64,000 nt of DNA from Dendrolimus kikuchii (GCA_019925095.2 CM034412.1:2728001-2792000), one strand, 5' to 3'; positions 26,501 to 38,490 are shown, numbered from the stretch's first letter. The notes: generated from the letters alone by a model not told the origin. A program made the numbers and translations.

Positions 26501-27739
26501 AAACAATCTACAATAGTGTCAGAAAGCCCAGCTAGCCATACACAACACTAATGCCGTTCTGTCAAAAAGATTTGGAATGTGGCAGATTTTTGTTCCTACC
26601 TATTTTATAGCCGGGGCAAAAACTTCTCCTCAACAGAACCGTCACCGTGGTGATAGGGCGGTGTGTGGGGGGGGGTTCAGCTCGGGTGACCAAAGTATCT
26701 TCGCTTGCACGAACTTTGGCCACCCTTCTGCGACCCACTAAAAAACCCCGACTGGGATGTCTGCCAGAGGGCTTCAAACTAAGAGGTGAACTTAGGGTTC
26801 AAACCTGATTGGAAAACCGGATTGGAAGCTTGTAATTTAATATGAACTTTATTGAATAGCAATAAAGTTCAAATTGACTCTACATTTTAGTTAGAAAACG
26901 TTTGTATGCGAAAAAGAAAAGGGCTGTTTTTAGGGTTTTCCCGGCAATTATTCGAATTTTTCTCGCGGTAAAAACCATCCTTGGACTTCAACGAACATTA
27001 AAAAAAAAGAATTGGCCATATTGGTCCAGGCGTTGTTGAGTTATGCGCTTACCAACACATTTTGCGATTCATTTTTACATTATAGATTTTATATATATGT
27101 ACCTATATATTAGGTATGCATAAATATATGTTTATGTATGTATATTTGTATGTAGTTTATAATGTAAAAAATATTTTCAATAAGTAAATTTTATGTACAC
27201 AACCCTGCCTCTTGGTTACCCACTCTTGTTAGACCCATAGGTTTGCTGCAAGAAAACTCTTTTTAGGGTTAAGCTCGCCTTTGTACATCACCACTACTTT
27301 GCAGTTTCATTTGTAACTATTATGTGTACAATAAAGTAGAAAATGTAGGAAAATTTGACGTTAAAAAATTTGAATAATAATAAATATTTAGATTTGAGAT
27401 TCCGCGAGATACAAACCCGCATTTCGCCGAAAAGGAATGTTCTAGTGGAAAAACACATCTCGTCATTAACCAAAACAAGTTTATTTAGCGTCGGACTATT
27501 TACCACAGCTACGTTCCAATTACGTTGTCTATATACATTTATTACGGTAATAAGAGAGCGAGACAGATGTATATGTTAGAGAGAGAGAGATGTTACATTT
27601 CCTGAAAGTATCCACTTTAGGGATAACTCCCACTTATGTACAGTGGGGGAAAAAAGTATTATGTTACATTTATACTTGTAAATTACTAGAGATTTCCCCG
27701 CAGCTACGCCTTTGCTCTCGTCATCATCATCAGTCTCTG

Positions 27740-28290
27740 CGGACTTTTGGAGGGCTTGCGTGGTGCCATGGGAAGGCCAAGACGTAGAGGCCCCTTGACA
27801 AATTTAATTGTGGCGTGACACTGACCGGCGATTGTCCCTGTCTATAGGGACCATATAAAAATGCACCCAAGGACAAGCCCCGGTAAGTGTAAGACTATTG
27901 TAAGGAAAGCAAACAAAAGGTACTGGGCTATTGGGATGGCCTGCTAGTGGTTTTACAGATCGGGGGGACTAACATGAAAAAAATGGGCAGACGGTGATTC
28001 GCCATTCACAGCATGGGCCCTTAAAATATCAAGATTGGCGAGGGGCAACATGGGTGTGAGTGGCTAAGGGCTGTCGAGAGGTGGGCTTCAGGTTCACCGA
28101 AGCCAATTCCGACGTTAGGCCATTTACCAGTTCCACCCCTGGAGCTTGAGTCTTAGCTCTAGCGATATTCACTCCGTGCCGGCTGGCTAAGGCAAGCACG
28201 GAGGCGGGGGCCTTGCCTTGGCTCCCGAAGTCAGGTCCGAGGTGTCGCTTCTCACCTCAGGCTTCGCCACAAAGCCCCCCTGCGGGTTAA
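27740..28290 (+). mobile_element. Interspersed repeat family A, copy 2
   Basis: CGGACTTTTGGAGGGCTTGC to GCCTTGCCTTGGCTCCCG. Its 3' half (CTCCGTGCCGGCTGGCTAAG) matches 36014-36034 of copy 3. Confidence 0.8.
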
Positions 28291-28670
28291 GTATATTTAT
28301 CATTAAGTAAAGATTGTAATAACATTTCTATTCCCGACTGTCCCTCACGTAACAGGGTGGTACTTATCTCGCGAATAGTGGAGGCGGGCGCTCAACCGAG
28401 GGGTGCATGGGGATGAAGGGGGAGTTATTTGCTCTCCATTACGCGACTGTTAGCTAACGCGTTAACTAAGAGGGTTTTATCTGATAGAACAATATCGCGA
28501 ATGTGCTGTAATTAATTGTAAATAAATGGATTAAGATTTTACTTTGTCTAGATTTCACATTCGTGTTTTTGGGTGTTCTTTGACGTATCTTATTACTTTC
28601 TTGTGTTCCTTTTACCTTATTTCTTAGTCATCAGGAGTCGGCACAATGTGTTTTCTTCCCAGACTCCTCT
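28291..28670. other. No recognised gene
   Basis: Short unassigned stretch between a family A repeat and a LINE fragment. Confidence 0.4.
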
Positions 28671-28679
28671 GTTCCGGCA

Positions 28680-29095
28680 TATATGTATGGCAGTGAAGCG
28701 TGGTTTGTACTTGAGCGGAACAGACAAGAGCTGCATGTCACGGAGACGAATATGTTGCGATGGATCTGTCGAGTCACGCGGAAATACTGTGTCAAAAACT
28801 CCCACATCCGCGGCAGTCTTCTTATCCGTGACATAGCAGACAAACTGCAAGAGAGTTACTTATGCTGGTACGGCCGAGTTTTACGGAGACCGGCTAATTA
28901 CTATTACGTGAGGTACAAATGTCTAGGCATGCCGCCTTCGCCATGTCTTGGCTGCAGAGGAACGCCTTGACGTTGTGAAGGAAGACTCGCGTACCATTGG
29001 TCACAAAACGGGAAAGTGGGGAAAAAAGTAGAAGGCGGACCCTGGGCGTCAGAGCGAACGCTCCAAACACAACCGGGATTAAACGCTCAGATGAT
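28680..29095 (+). pseudogene. LINE polymerase C-terminal fragment with (ATG)n tail
   Basis: The frame gives YGSEAWFVLERNRQELHVTE, NMLRWICRVTR and LCWYGRVLRR, the Y-G-(S/A)-E-x-W and R-W-x-G-H/R-V blocks at the end of RTE-type endonuclease/reverse transcriptase proteins. The frame breaks after about 28970. The 3' end CGCTCAGATGATGATGATG is a short-repeat tail typical of RTE elements. Confidence 0.75.
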
Positions 29096-29579
29096 GATGA
29101 TGACTCTTCTGTTCTGGCATACGTCTTCTATCACACTACAATTCATCATGCCATCCACACAGTCCGTCCGCCTTTTTCCGTTTATCTTTAAATTTGTACC
29201 CATCAATCTTCTAGTTTAACATTCTTTTTGTCACGTCCCTATCATCCTATCATATGCCTACAACCCCTTAATCTTCTTTCTTTCAATTTTTTATACCTCA
29301 TCCATTCTTGGTACACCACACCATTCCATCTTCAGATTCATAGAAACGAGACAAGGATGCGTTAGCCAGTAAGATATCACAGGTGGTTTTGAAAATGTTG
29401 AATCATGTCATATTTGATATTCTACCGTCTGAACAATGGAGAATGTTCCAAGGAACTGTTTGATCTGGTGCCGACGCCACATTTTCATCACCGCCATCGA
29501 CGGGATGTTCTTCCTCATTTCCTTGAGCTACCATTTGTTTACGAGGGGAAATTCGATTGAAATTCATCAGCCGCACGGG

Positions 29580-29975
29580 AAATCGCGGCCGGTGTGTGAG
29601 ATTCGCCAAGTCGGGGTGGTACTAGCACCACAAGCAAATAGTGCTATTGCCACACCACGGTCAGGGGTACCTACTAAAACGCCTCGGTGTTCCTTCCTTC
29701 GCCTTATGCCAGGGCCACGGATACATAACCAAGCCTCTCCACAGATCCTGGCAGGCTGTAGCCCAACAGCTTCGTCTATTGCCGGGGGCCAACGGCCCTG
29801 GAATCTTCATACTCTCAATGCGACGGGCGCCCCATAGGAGGAGAGGTGAACACGCGCGGAAACAGTCAAACAGTCAAGAAACCCTTTCCCGGAGACCAAA
29901 CCATGACGTCTGCTCACAGGGGCTGAAGGTCTGCATTCGTCCTCCGGCGTCGACGCGTCCTCCTTTAACGGGAGT
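29580..29975 (-). mobile_element. R1-clade LINE 3' UTR fragment
   Basis: The reverse complement shares, in order, CACCTCTCCTCCTATGGGGC, GAAGATTCCAGGGCC, the CGGAATACC/GGAACACCGAGG block, TTTTAGTAGGTA and TCACACACCGGCCG with the R1 3' end at 55540-55880. Confidence 0.75.
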
Positions 29976-30079
29976 GGAGCAGGCTGGTACGCTCACGCTC
30001 CCAGTTCTTTGAGATGCCACGCAAAACTACGCAATGGTTCTCTAGAACGTTTATTCCACGTACAATGATGACCTGGACT

Positions 30080-30388
30080 ATCCGCGCAGGAACAGAGAAA
30101 GAATACAATGTCCTACGGCCAGGCGGCCTGTCGTATCTAAGAGGCGACAAAACAACTCACAGCCAGGTGGTAGGGTATTCGCCGTCTGGATGTTGTGCTG
30201 TTCTAGAGTATGCAGCTATAACAATCTTGAGTTGTGTTCCGGCATTAGTGGCCAGGTTCTAGTCTCCCTTTAGAGAGTGGCAGTACGTTTGTAGTGCCTC
30301 TGGTCTTACAAATGTCCATAGGCGATGGTAACCGCTTTCCATTAGGTGGGCCGTCTGCCTGTTTGCTGAGCTCAAGCAATAAAAAAAA
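30080..30388 (+). mobile_element. SINE-1, full-length diverged copy
   Basis: ATCCGCGCAGGAACAGAG to CTCAAGCAATAAAAAAAA. Confidence 0.85.
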
Positions 30389-30469
30389 CCTGAAGGGAAC
30401 TTCTCGCCGCGGTATTCTCTCAGCACTAAGAGATGGAATCATTTAAGAAGGGCGTTATAAAATTTCCAT

Positions 30470-30555
30470 CGAGGTCGGCAGCGCATTGGCAGCAACCCTG
30501 GTGTTGCAAACGTTCTAAGGCGTTGATGACCACTTTTCATCAGGTAAAAAAAAAC
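30470..30555 (+). mobile_element. SINE-1 3' fragment
   Basis: GCAGCGCATTGGCAGCAACC, GGTGTTGCAAACG and an A-run. Confidence 0.55.
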
Positions 30556-30967
30556 TTTTTCGCCATGCCTACCATTTTTGTGAAAAATTGTGATGTTATG
30601 TTATTAATACCTAAAGCATGAAGACATAAGTCCCAACCCCTGTAATAAAACCATTAGGACACATTCACTGTTTTACATTCCCACTCCCACCCCTTAAGGG
30701 GTGGAACATTCCCCGTGCACTTAAACGTATCATTACTGAAAGTTATACAGGCTGTTGGTTTTGTTCATTGATTTTTCCTATTAATATTTATATTTATACT
30801 ATGTAAATTACACTATTTTATGTCAAAAATATATTTTTACTTAATAAAAATCTAGGTAAATGCTAAAATTTGCCATTTTAATCATACAGTAAAAAACGTG
30901 AATCATACGTCCTAGTCATGGGAATAATCACTCACCAAGAAAAAAAGAGTGATACAAAGATATATAT
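30556..30967. other. No recognised gene
   Basis: AT-rich. A small palindrome CACCCCTTAAGGGGTG lies near 30690. Confidence 0.4.
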
Positions 30968-30975
30968 CACTCTTT

Positions 30976-31320
30976 TATATCTTTAACTCTTTATCTTTAC
31001 AGTGAATAGTGTCAGTGTCAATTGCAGACAAGATGAGTTATTATCTGTGAGCGATATACTGAATACTCATAAACTGATATGAAAAAAATATAATAAAATT
31101 AATTACATTAAAACAAAATGACACCATAAAACTATAGTGTTACGATTTATTTTGGCTTGCTATTATATTCGGTTTCCTCGTTCACTTACTACGCATGCGC
31201 AGTGCGCGGACTAATCATTGTTTCTCTTTTATTTCTAGTCTAGACCTGTCTAGATTCTTCTCATTCGGATCTATAGTCATCGCGTGGAACAGGAATGAAC
31301 TAAAGAGTTAAAGATATAAA
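30976..31320. mobile_element. Short inverted-repeat element, ~345 bp
   Basis: TTTATATCTTTAACTCTTTA at the left is inverted at about 31301-31320. The interior contains GTTCCACGCGATGAC-type sequence but no ORF. A further hairpin (GAGTGATACAAAGATATATA...) adjoins on the left. Confidence 0.55.
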
Positions 31321-31624
31321 GACACATTTTGAACGCAAGTGACAGATCTAATCACTCTTCGCGTCGGATATATATCTTTTGAGCTAATCACTCAGGAGTT
31401 ACACACCTCTAATACGTACTTAATAAGTTATAAATACGTAAACATCTTACAGGTAATTTTTCCTTGTTTTTAAAAATAAATTAGCGATGCATGTCCGCGT
31501 AAGTAAGTAAGTTTTAATTATTAATATTATAATTTAAAAGTTACTTTTCAAACGACTATTTATGCACTATTAGACTCAGTTCTCTTGTACCTACTTATGA
31601 ATTGATATGTAATATGTAATGAAA

Positions 31625-32050
31625 AGTCATAAGTAGGTGCGCTCGTACAAAAGCTATGAGGCTGGGACGTTCTGTAAGTTTATAGAAAAGTATCTCAGTT
31701 GATTTAACAGTCCGCTCCTCTGTTACTTATGACGTGATAAGTAGTTACGCTCGTACAAAAGCTATGAGACTGCGACGTTGTGTAAGTTTATAAAAAAGCA
31801 TATCAGTTGATTTAACAGTCCGCTTGTCTATTACTTATGACGTGATAAGTAGGTACGCTCGTACAAAAGCTATGAGACTGCGACGTTGTGTAAGTTTATA
31901 AAAAAGCATATCAGTTGATTTAACAGTCCGCTTGTCTATTACTTATGACGTGATAAGTAGGTACGTTCGTACAAAAGCTCTGAGGCTGCGACGTTCTCTA
32001 AGTTTATACAAAAGTATCTCAGTTGATTTAACAGTCCGCTTCTCTATTAC
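31625..32050 (+). repeat. Tandem repeat, 108-bp unit, about four copies
   Basis: The anchor G(C/T)TCGTACAAAAGCT starts at 31641, 31749, 31857 and 31965, exactly 108 bp apart. Each unit contains CAGTTGATTTAACAGTCCGC and ATTACTTATGACGTGATAAG. Copies 2 and 3 are nearly identical. Confidence 0.95.
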
Positions 32051-32149
32051 ATTTTCCCAGATGAGTTCCCGGCAGCACCGCGGAGAAAACTCTAGTCTAA
32101 ATAAATATCTTAAACTGTTTATTTTCCAATTTAAATTCAAAAGTTGTTA

Positions 32150-32340
32150 TTCAAAGTAAGTTCCACACAAGAACACTTTTTGAAGGTCATACATTATAAG
32201 TTAAATTTAAATTTACTTCTTATTCCATGTACACCGCTTCGCTACGTGTTATTGCTGTTAAGGAGAAGAAGCGGCAAAAAACTCCCCAGGAACACGTCTA
32301 ACTAAAAACTGATTTTATTTATATCTCAAGCTCTTATAAG
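32150..32340 (+). mobile_element. Interspersed repeat E, copy 1
   Basis: AAGTAAGTTCCACACAAGAAC, TTTTTGAAGGTCATACAT, TGTACACCGCTTCGCTACG and GGAACACGTCTA recur at 48640-48850 in the same orientation. Confidence 0.75.
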
Positions 32341-32799
32341 AGCTGAGGTATGACAACATAACTTATAAGAGTATTGAACACTCTGTACTTACTATCTGCA
32401 TAGCGCAAATATAGCACCCACACAAACGATTCGGCCAATCAACGAAATCCTTTCTCTGTGTGAGTTTATAAAATGGGTGGGGAATATTAAGGGGCAGACA
32501 CACCAGGCAATTAAACTTTAATGTTTATTATCGCTATATAATTGGTGTTCGTATTAATTGGCCCCAGGAGTGCGTTCATTACTTTCAAAGTTTATTTGGT
32601 TTATAGGAATTTGTGAGAGGTTCTATGATTGTGTTAATTAAAACCAAATTATCGTTTAACGAATCTGTGTTATTTTTATTATAGTTAGTCGAGTCAATTG
32701 CTAATCTGAGCCTGAGTGTTATGGCCTTTGGGTGACAATTTAGAAAGTGTTGGTTCATCTATAACATGTGTACGTAGTAGAGCCATGCTGGAATTATTA

Positions 32800-33095
32800 T
32801 ATATTAATACGTGAAGCAAAATCTTGTACCCCTTTTTACGAAAATTGCGCGGACGGAGGAGTATGAAATTTCGCACACTTATAGTAGTTTTTTTAAATTA
32901 TGCATATAAATACATAAATTCAATAAAAAAAACATTACACACACTACCATATATTTGACACACACACGCATATATACTCTTTTGTTTATTGTTAAAGTCA
33001 AATTAGCAGTGTAGCCTTGGCGAAATCTGTGATTATAGAAGTATATATAGTCTTTGGCATTAATTATTATAGTCGAATTTCGACCACGGGCGACC
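32800..33095 (+). mobile_element. Interspersed repeat F, copy 1
   Basis: Nearly 300 bp recurs inverted at 36296-36690: CTTGTACCCCTTTTTACG, ATATACTCTTTTGTTTATTG, GTGTAGCCTTGGCGAAATCT. Confidence 0.8.
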
Positions 33096-33309
33096 ATTAG
33101 TCTTGATTATAGTTCTGAAGGCCGGCTCGATACTGGTGGTGAGATACCACGCTCTCACAGAATATCAGCGTGAAACGGCTAACCTGAAGCTAATCGTGTT
33201 TTGTACGATGAGTGAAAGTTCTGATGGTCCACTTTTAAATCCCCATGTCCCATCTTCCCCTGTTACATTCTCCTATCTTATACCGTCTATCTCATCCCTC
33301 CTGTTTGAC

Positions 33310-33505
33310 CCTTCTTTTTTTTATTTTTTTTTATTGCAAGGGTTCAGCAGACAGGCAGACGGCCCACTTGATGGAAAGCGGTTACCATCGCCTATGGACA
33401 TTTGCAACACCAAAGGTGCTACAAATGCGCTGCTGCTCTCTTAAGGGAGACTGGAACCTGGTCACTAATGCCGGAACACAACTCAAGTTTGCTATGGCGA
33501 CATAG
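33310..33505 (-). mobile_element. SINE-1 3' half joined to repeat G
   Basis: T-run, ATTGCAAGGGTTCAG and on to GCTATGGCGACATAG, where the sequence switches to repeat G. Confidence 0.85.
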
Positions 33506-33700
33506 TAGGTTCGCGTTTGACCATGATCTCGCCCGATGCAGAGCGAATATATGGTCTAAGATATTGCACGCTTATTTAGAAGAAACCTATTCACAAGGGA
33601 CATCAAGACAGACTTCGGCAATGAGTTCCACTCCAAACCAAAAAGCTGCCAACTCTGCGTCAATGTTCGAGACTTGCAGTTTCATGCGTTGCTTTCTCCC
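33506..33700 (+). mobile_element. Repeat G, copy 2
   Basis: TAGGTTCGCGTTTGACCATG to TTGCTTTCTCCCCCT, the same limits at the left as the insert at 14905-15116. Confidence 0.8.
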
Positions 33701-34095
33701 CCTATTCAATCTGCTCTATCGTATCCAGCCTTGGATCTTCAAGTTTTCGAGGGGGGGCTAAAACTGAAAAATTCCGCCCTCGCTCGCCCATATTTTTTTA
33801 CGTTAATCATCATCATTTCAGCTATTAGACACCCACTGATGAGTTGCGTATTTGTCTGCAAAGTGTGAATTGGCCGCCCGGAGCATGTGCCTCGGCTTGC
33901 CCCCCCAAGATCCGGGTCTGATCCCAGCACCTTACATCCAACCCCTTTATTCCATTTGTTCTATCGTTGCGTAGCGTTGCAAACGAATATAGGCGACGTA
34001 ACTTTCCATGAGCTGGACTGCCTGTGTGCCAGCTTCGTAACAAAAATATTTTATTTCTTTTGAAATTGAATTTGTTTTGATATTGTTGATTTTTT

Positions 34096-34329
34096 GCCAG
34101 GTGGTAGAGTATTTGCTCGACTGGATGGCGACCACCCCTGGTCTAGAGTATGCCGCCATAACAACCTTGTGTTGTATTCCGGTATTAGTGACCAGGTTCC
34201 AGTCTCCTTTAAGAGAGCAGCAGCGCATTTGTAGCACCCTTGGTGTTGCAAATGTCCATAGGCGATAGTAACCGCTTTCCATCAAGTGGGCCGTCTGCCT
34301 GTCTGCTGAACTCCTGCAATAAAAAAAAT
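34096..34329 (+). mobile_element. SINE-1, short 5' form
   Basis: Begins GCCAGGTGGTAGAG, ends CTCCTGCAATAAAAAAAA. Confidence 0.9.
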
Positions 34330-34414
34330 GTATTAGTTTAGGAGATAAAAAATATATCTATAATATTATAAAATTCTAAACATATCCTGTCGTACATACA
34401 TTAAAGTTATTTAA

Positions 34415-34867
34415 AAAAAGACAACTGGAATTTTTTTAGATTTCTTGTTTGTTTCTTCGGGATTCACGTAAAAACTGCTGAGCCGATTTCGATGCGGTTT
34501 TCTCTAATCGACAGCTAATTCTTAGACTTAAACTCTGCGCTAGTTTTAATTCTAGGATTCCCGGGGTACTTTTGTGGGAATGATTTAAAATGGACTGATT
34601 AAAAAAAATTTAATTCCGTTGAGATTTTTATACTGATCGATAGCATATTTAATGTAATAAAATGTGTGATATTTTTATCCTGGGAATACCGCGGGAATTT
34701 TTCCGGAAGCGGTTTGAAGTTGTTCGGATGCATAATAATTAGCTTATACCGACACATTGAGATGATAGCTTACATTCGTTTTTAAAATGCTGCGATAGTT
34801 TGTGTCCCGGGTATCCCGCGGGAATTTCAAGTCACGCGTGGACGACTTCGCGGGCATATCCTAGTTG
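34415..34867 (-). mobile_element. ACTAGC-like repeat
   Basis: On the minus strand it starts ACTAGGATATGCCCGCGAAG, with ACGCGTGACTTG, and ends in the GAAATCGGCTCAGCAGTTTT block typical of these repeats. Confidence 0.65.
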
Positions 34868-35031
34868 TATAGTATAGTATTAGGGTTTTCGGTTGCAGAA
34901 TTGCCGCGGGTTGAAACCTAATAAATAATCCTAATTTCTTTATTATAGCAAGTATTCACACAGGTTGCGTTGCCTTAATTTTTTATCTAGGCGCTTCATT
35001 ATTTTCATAACTACTTATAATATTAAATTAA

Positions 35032-35217
35032 TTGAGTTATGAAGCAAATAGAACCCGTAAATTATACAGTTACTTAACAAAATGCACTATGCAAAACCTT
35101 TATAGCTCATCTCGAAGAAAATCAATAGAGCCATGTGAGACAAGGAAGGGTATACAAACAAAAGTAGATCAGAAAGAGATAGAATACAGCCTCCTGAAAG
35201 CTGTGAAAAATCTTTAA
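35032..35217 (+). CDS. Hypothetical ORF, possible terminal exon
   Basis: A 61-residue frame ending in a Lys/Glu-rich segment (VDQKEIEYSLLKAVKNL) at TAA. Low repeat content and plausible codon use are the only support. No clear acceptor joins it and I do not recognise the protein. Confidence 0.2.
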   Translation: MSYEANRTRKLYSYLTKCTMQNLYSSSRRKSIEPCETRKGIQTKVDQKEIEYSLLKAVKNL

Positions 35218-35549
35218 TGCTCGAAGTTTTTGGTCACGATTTTCACCTTTATTTATTTGTAGTTAAGGTTTATTTTTTATGTACACGTTAACTATGTGTT
35301 TTTATATCAATATTTTCATTGTTGATTTGTAACTGTATTTATTATGCTAAAAGATTTATTTTCGAATGAAGTTTACAGATTTAATTATTCTCAATATGGA
35401 TGTGCTTTTAAAGAACTTTTTACTTTATACGAATGTATTAGAGTTGAGATTATTTTGTAGTCATCTTACAACGATTGTCAGTGTGACAGCGGTCTAGTCA
35501 AGAATTCATATAATAATGTGTTTAAATTACTATTATTATACTGTATGTC

Positions 35550-36110
35550 TTTCAAGACCACGGGCCATAAAAATGGCCCGGACTTTTGGGGGGCTTGCGT
35601 GGGGCCATGGGAAGGCCAACACGTAGAGGCCCCTTGACAAATTTAATATAAATGTGGCGTGACACTGACCGGCGATTATCCCTGTCCACACCATATAGTA
35701 ATGCACCCAAGGACAAGCCCCGGCAAAAAGTACCGGGCTATTGTGGTGAACTGCTAATGGTACTAGGGGTCTGGGAATATGGGGACTATGGCGTCTGCCC
35801 GTGGCAATGTTTAGGGAACATGGAAAAATGGGCAGACGGTGACTCGCCACTCCCTGCATGGGCCCCAAAAAATGCCATAAAGACAGGGGCAACATGGGTG
35901 TGAGTGGCTAAGGGGTGTCGAGAGGTGGGCTGCAGGTTCACCGAAGCTACTTCCGACGTTAGGCCATTTATCACTTCCACCCCTGGAGCTTGAGTCTTAG
36001 CTCTAGCGATCTCCACTCCGTGCCGGCTGGTTAAGGCAAGCACGGAGGCGGGGGCCTTGCCTTGGCCCCGGAGTCAGGTACGAGGTGTCCCCCTGCGGGA
36101 ACTATTACTA
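35550..36110 (+). mobile_element. Interspersed repeat family A, copy 3
   Basis: CGGACTTTTGGGGGGCTTGC through GACTATGGCGTCTGCCCG to GCCTTGCCTTGGCCCCGGAG. It is the longest of the three and is followed by (ATT)n. Confidence 0.8.
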
Positions 36111-36126
36111 TTATTATTATTATTAT

Positions 36127-36285
36127 GTCAGGAGCCTTAAGAACAGACGAGCGTGCATGACAAGAGTTATGAATGTGAAAGAAGCAAGTGAGGTGTGTAA
36201 GAATAAGCTTAAATGGCGCTCTGTTGTTCGTGCCTACCCCGCAAGGGAACTGGCGTGAAGTTATGTATGTATGTATGTATGTATT
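36127..36285 (+). mobile_element. RTE-type LINE, 5'-truncated copy
   Basis: Starts GTCAGGAGCCTTAAG inside an (ATT)n run and ends GTGAAGTTATG(TATG)n. It encodes the RRACMTRVMNVKEASEVCKN end of the polymerase. Confidence 0.85.
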
Positions 36286-36295
36286 ATTATTTTAT

Positions 36296-36690
36296 AGTGG
36301 TCGCCCAGTGTTCGATATTCGACCATAATTAATTTAAATTATCAGTTTGAAGATTATTAAGGTTCTGTTGTCAAAGATTATACTTCTATAATCATAGATT
36401 TCGCCAAGGCTACACTGTTAATTTGACTTTAACAATAAACAAAAGAGTATATATGCGTGCGTGTGTGTCAAATACATGGTAGTGTGTGTAATGTTTTTTT
36501 TATTGATTTAATGTCATAAGTCGTAAGTTTTTATGCATAATTTAAAAAAAAAATAGCATTCTTCGCTTCTTCTCTATATAAACTATAAGTGTGCGAAATT
36601 TCATACTCTGTTCGCGCAATTTTCGTAAAAAGGGGTACAAAGATTTTGCTTAACGTATTAATATATAGATAATGTATAAATTAATCATGT
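36296..36690 (-). mobile_element. Interspersed repeat F, copy 2
   Basis: Inverted partner of 32800-33095, longer at its left end. Confidence 0.8.
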
Positions 36691-37042
36691 AAACTTCTAA
36701 ATACACAATTTAACTAAAGTTTTATTTAAGAAAATTCACATAACAAAAAACAAAGTACCTATAGTTTACGTAAAATACGAGTGATACCATATGACAGAGC
36801 TAGTTTTAAAATTGTTGTAAATATTTCATGCAAAACACACAACCCTTTTCCACCAATTCCCAAATAGGTTAAAAATTGTCACCCCATGACAAATCTCAAG
36901 GGGGATCGAAAATCATAGAGTAAATTAAGTTATCACAAACGGGAATCGAATCGGTTACCCTCATAATAGAGTGGCCCAATTGAGCGTGACAGCATGGCTA
37001 TTCATTTTAACCGGATGTAGAGAAAGAGGGGTAAAGACTTAC
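36691..37042. other. No recognised element
   Basis: AT-rich stretch leading to the exon candidate at 37043-37121. Confidence 0.4.
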
Positions 37043-37121
37043 TCGTTTCTGTCTAGCGGCCTGTTTCGAATGCCGTAGGCCGCGTACGGCGTGACGCTGT
37101 ACGTGACCGATGAATGCTTAT
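37043..37121 (-). CDS. Internal exon of an unrecognised gene
   Basis: A 79-bp minus-strand block is bounded by a strong acceptor (CTTTCTTTTTAG|AT) and donor (AACGA|GTAAGT). Only one of three frames is open. It encodes about 25 residues (KHSSVTYSVTPYAAYGIRNR...) with G/C-rich third positions, unlike the AT-rich surroundings. Two leading and two trailing bases give the splice phases. No neighbouring exon was identified and I cannot name the family. Confidence 0.5.
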
Positions 37122-37139
37122 CTAAAAAGAAAGAATTTA

Positions 37140-37600
37140 GAATAGAATAGATAACACTTTATCACTCACCAAATATACTATTTCAAAAGTGCACAATTAC
37201 AATATTGTCATGGTTTTTTTTTATTGCAGGAGATCAGCAGACAGGCAGAGGGCCCACTTGATAGAAGGCGGTTACCATCGCCTATGGACATTTGCAACAC
37301 CAAAGTTGCTACAAATGCGCTGCTGCTCTCTTAAGGGAGACTGGAACCTGGTCACTAATGTCGGAACACAACTCAAGGTTGTTATGGCGACATACTTTAG
37401 ACCAGGGGTGGTAGCCATCCAGTCGGGCAAATGCCCTACCACCTGGCTGTGGGTTGTTAAGTCGCCTCTTACGACAGGCCGCCCGGCCGCAGGAAATTGT
37501 ATTCTTTCGCCGTTCCTGCACGGATAAACACGGTAAAAACAATGGGCGGCCTTATCATTTAAAGCAACTTCTTCCAGGCAACTTAACTTAAGGAATAATT
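37140..37600 (-). mobile_element. LINE 3' end, family K, split by a SINE-1
   Basis: ACACTTTATCACTCACCAA and CACAATTACAATATTGTCATGG lie left of the SINE, and AACAATGGGCGGCCTTATCA and CTTCTTCCAGGCAAC right of it. Confidence 0.8.
37213..37525 (-). mobile_element. SINE-1, full-length copy inside LINE K
   Basis: TTTTTTTTATTGCAGGAGAT to GTTCCTGCACGGATA. Confidence 0.9.
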
Positions 37601-37734
37601 TAACCTAATCTGGCGATGTAGGTGGGATAGATTTTTAGGTAGATCCCCCTAACTAAGGAAAATATTGAAACATGACAGTGGCGGTGTATATATGAAATAA
37701 GTTAATAAAAATCTTTATTGTATACTATACTAGT

Positions 37735-37915
37735 TGTCCCAGACGATGTTGTTCTGCCCTGAAGAAATAAAATTTAGAAGCCGATTGCAGCGCCACCTAC
37801 CGCTTCCAATTGTGAATCTAACCATCCTCGAATCCACTTGAACACACACAAAAAATTAATTCAAATCGGTCCAGCCGTTTAGGGGGAGTTCACCGTTAAC
37901 ACACGTACAGAATTA
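37735..37915 (+). mobile_element. ACTAGT-ended repeat fragment
   Basis: GACGATGTTGTTCTGCCCTG, GCGCCACCTACCGCTTCCAA and CAAATCGGTCCAGCCGTTT place it with 18555 and 24440. Confidence 0.65.
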
Positions 37916-38084
37916 TATATATATAAAGATAAACATATCATAATAATACATACAGAATAAGCAGCACTATTATACCTGAGAGGACCAAAAAGAATTAAAA
38001 ACCATGATTTTAAAAGAGGATACTGACTTAGCTTGTGTGATGTTGAGTGGCAGTGAGTTCCATAAACGGACAGCCTGTACTGCA

Positions 38085-38225
38085 AGCATGCTAAATTTCG
38101 GAAACCAATTTCCCGTTTTTTAATATGGTCTGGGTGTCTGTGATCAGTCCCAGAGTAGTCAGTTGTATATCACTTATAACACATGCGTAACTTGCTTAAT
38201 TTGGGGGATATACAATATGTAAAAG
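38085..38225 (+). mobile_element. tRNA-SINE body fragment
   Basis: GGTCTGGGTGTCTGTGATCA and CGTAACTTGCTTAATTTGG match 4600-4710. The tRNA head is missing. Confidence 0.75.
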
Positions 38226-38226
38226 C

Positions 38227-38425
38227 CCCCCCGATTTTGAAACATTTTTCATTGGTGCTCCGCTCTTATTGGTCTTAGCGTGATGATATATAGCCTATAG
38301 CCTTCCTCGATAAATGGGCTATCCAACACTGAAAGAATTTTTCAAATCAGACCAGTAGTTCCTGAGATTAGCGCGTTTAAACAAACCAACAAACAAACTC
38401 TTCAGCTTTATATATTAGTATAAGA
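38227..38425 (+). mobile_element. ACTAGC-family repeat, 5'-truncated
   Basis: CCCCGATTTTGAAACATTTTTCA to the CAACAAACAAACTCTTCAGC tail. Confidence 0.8.
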
Positions 38426-38490
38426 TCTAGACACGTTTCAATTTCACTAAGCGATTCTCCAAAGGCGACCGCTTTAGGCCCTTAGGTAAC

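Larger units (their letters stand above)
25990..27085 (+). mobile_element. Mosaic of ACTAGC-type repeat, SINE-1 and R1 tail
   Basis: Begins ACTAGCGGACCCGACAGACT and ends near TGCGCTTACCAACACATTTT. The parent repeat is broken by a SINE-1 (26011-26181) and by the R1-like tail at 26311-26500. Confidence 0.55.
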
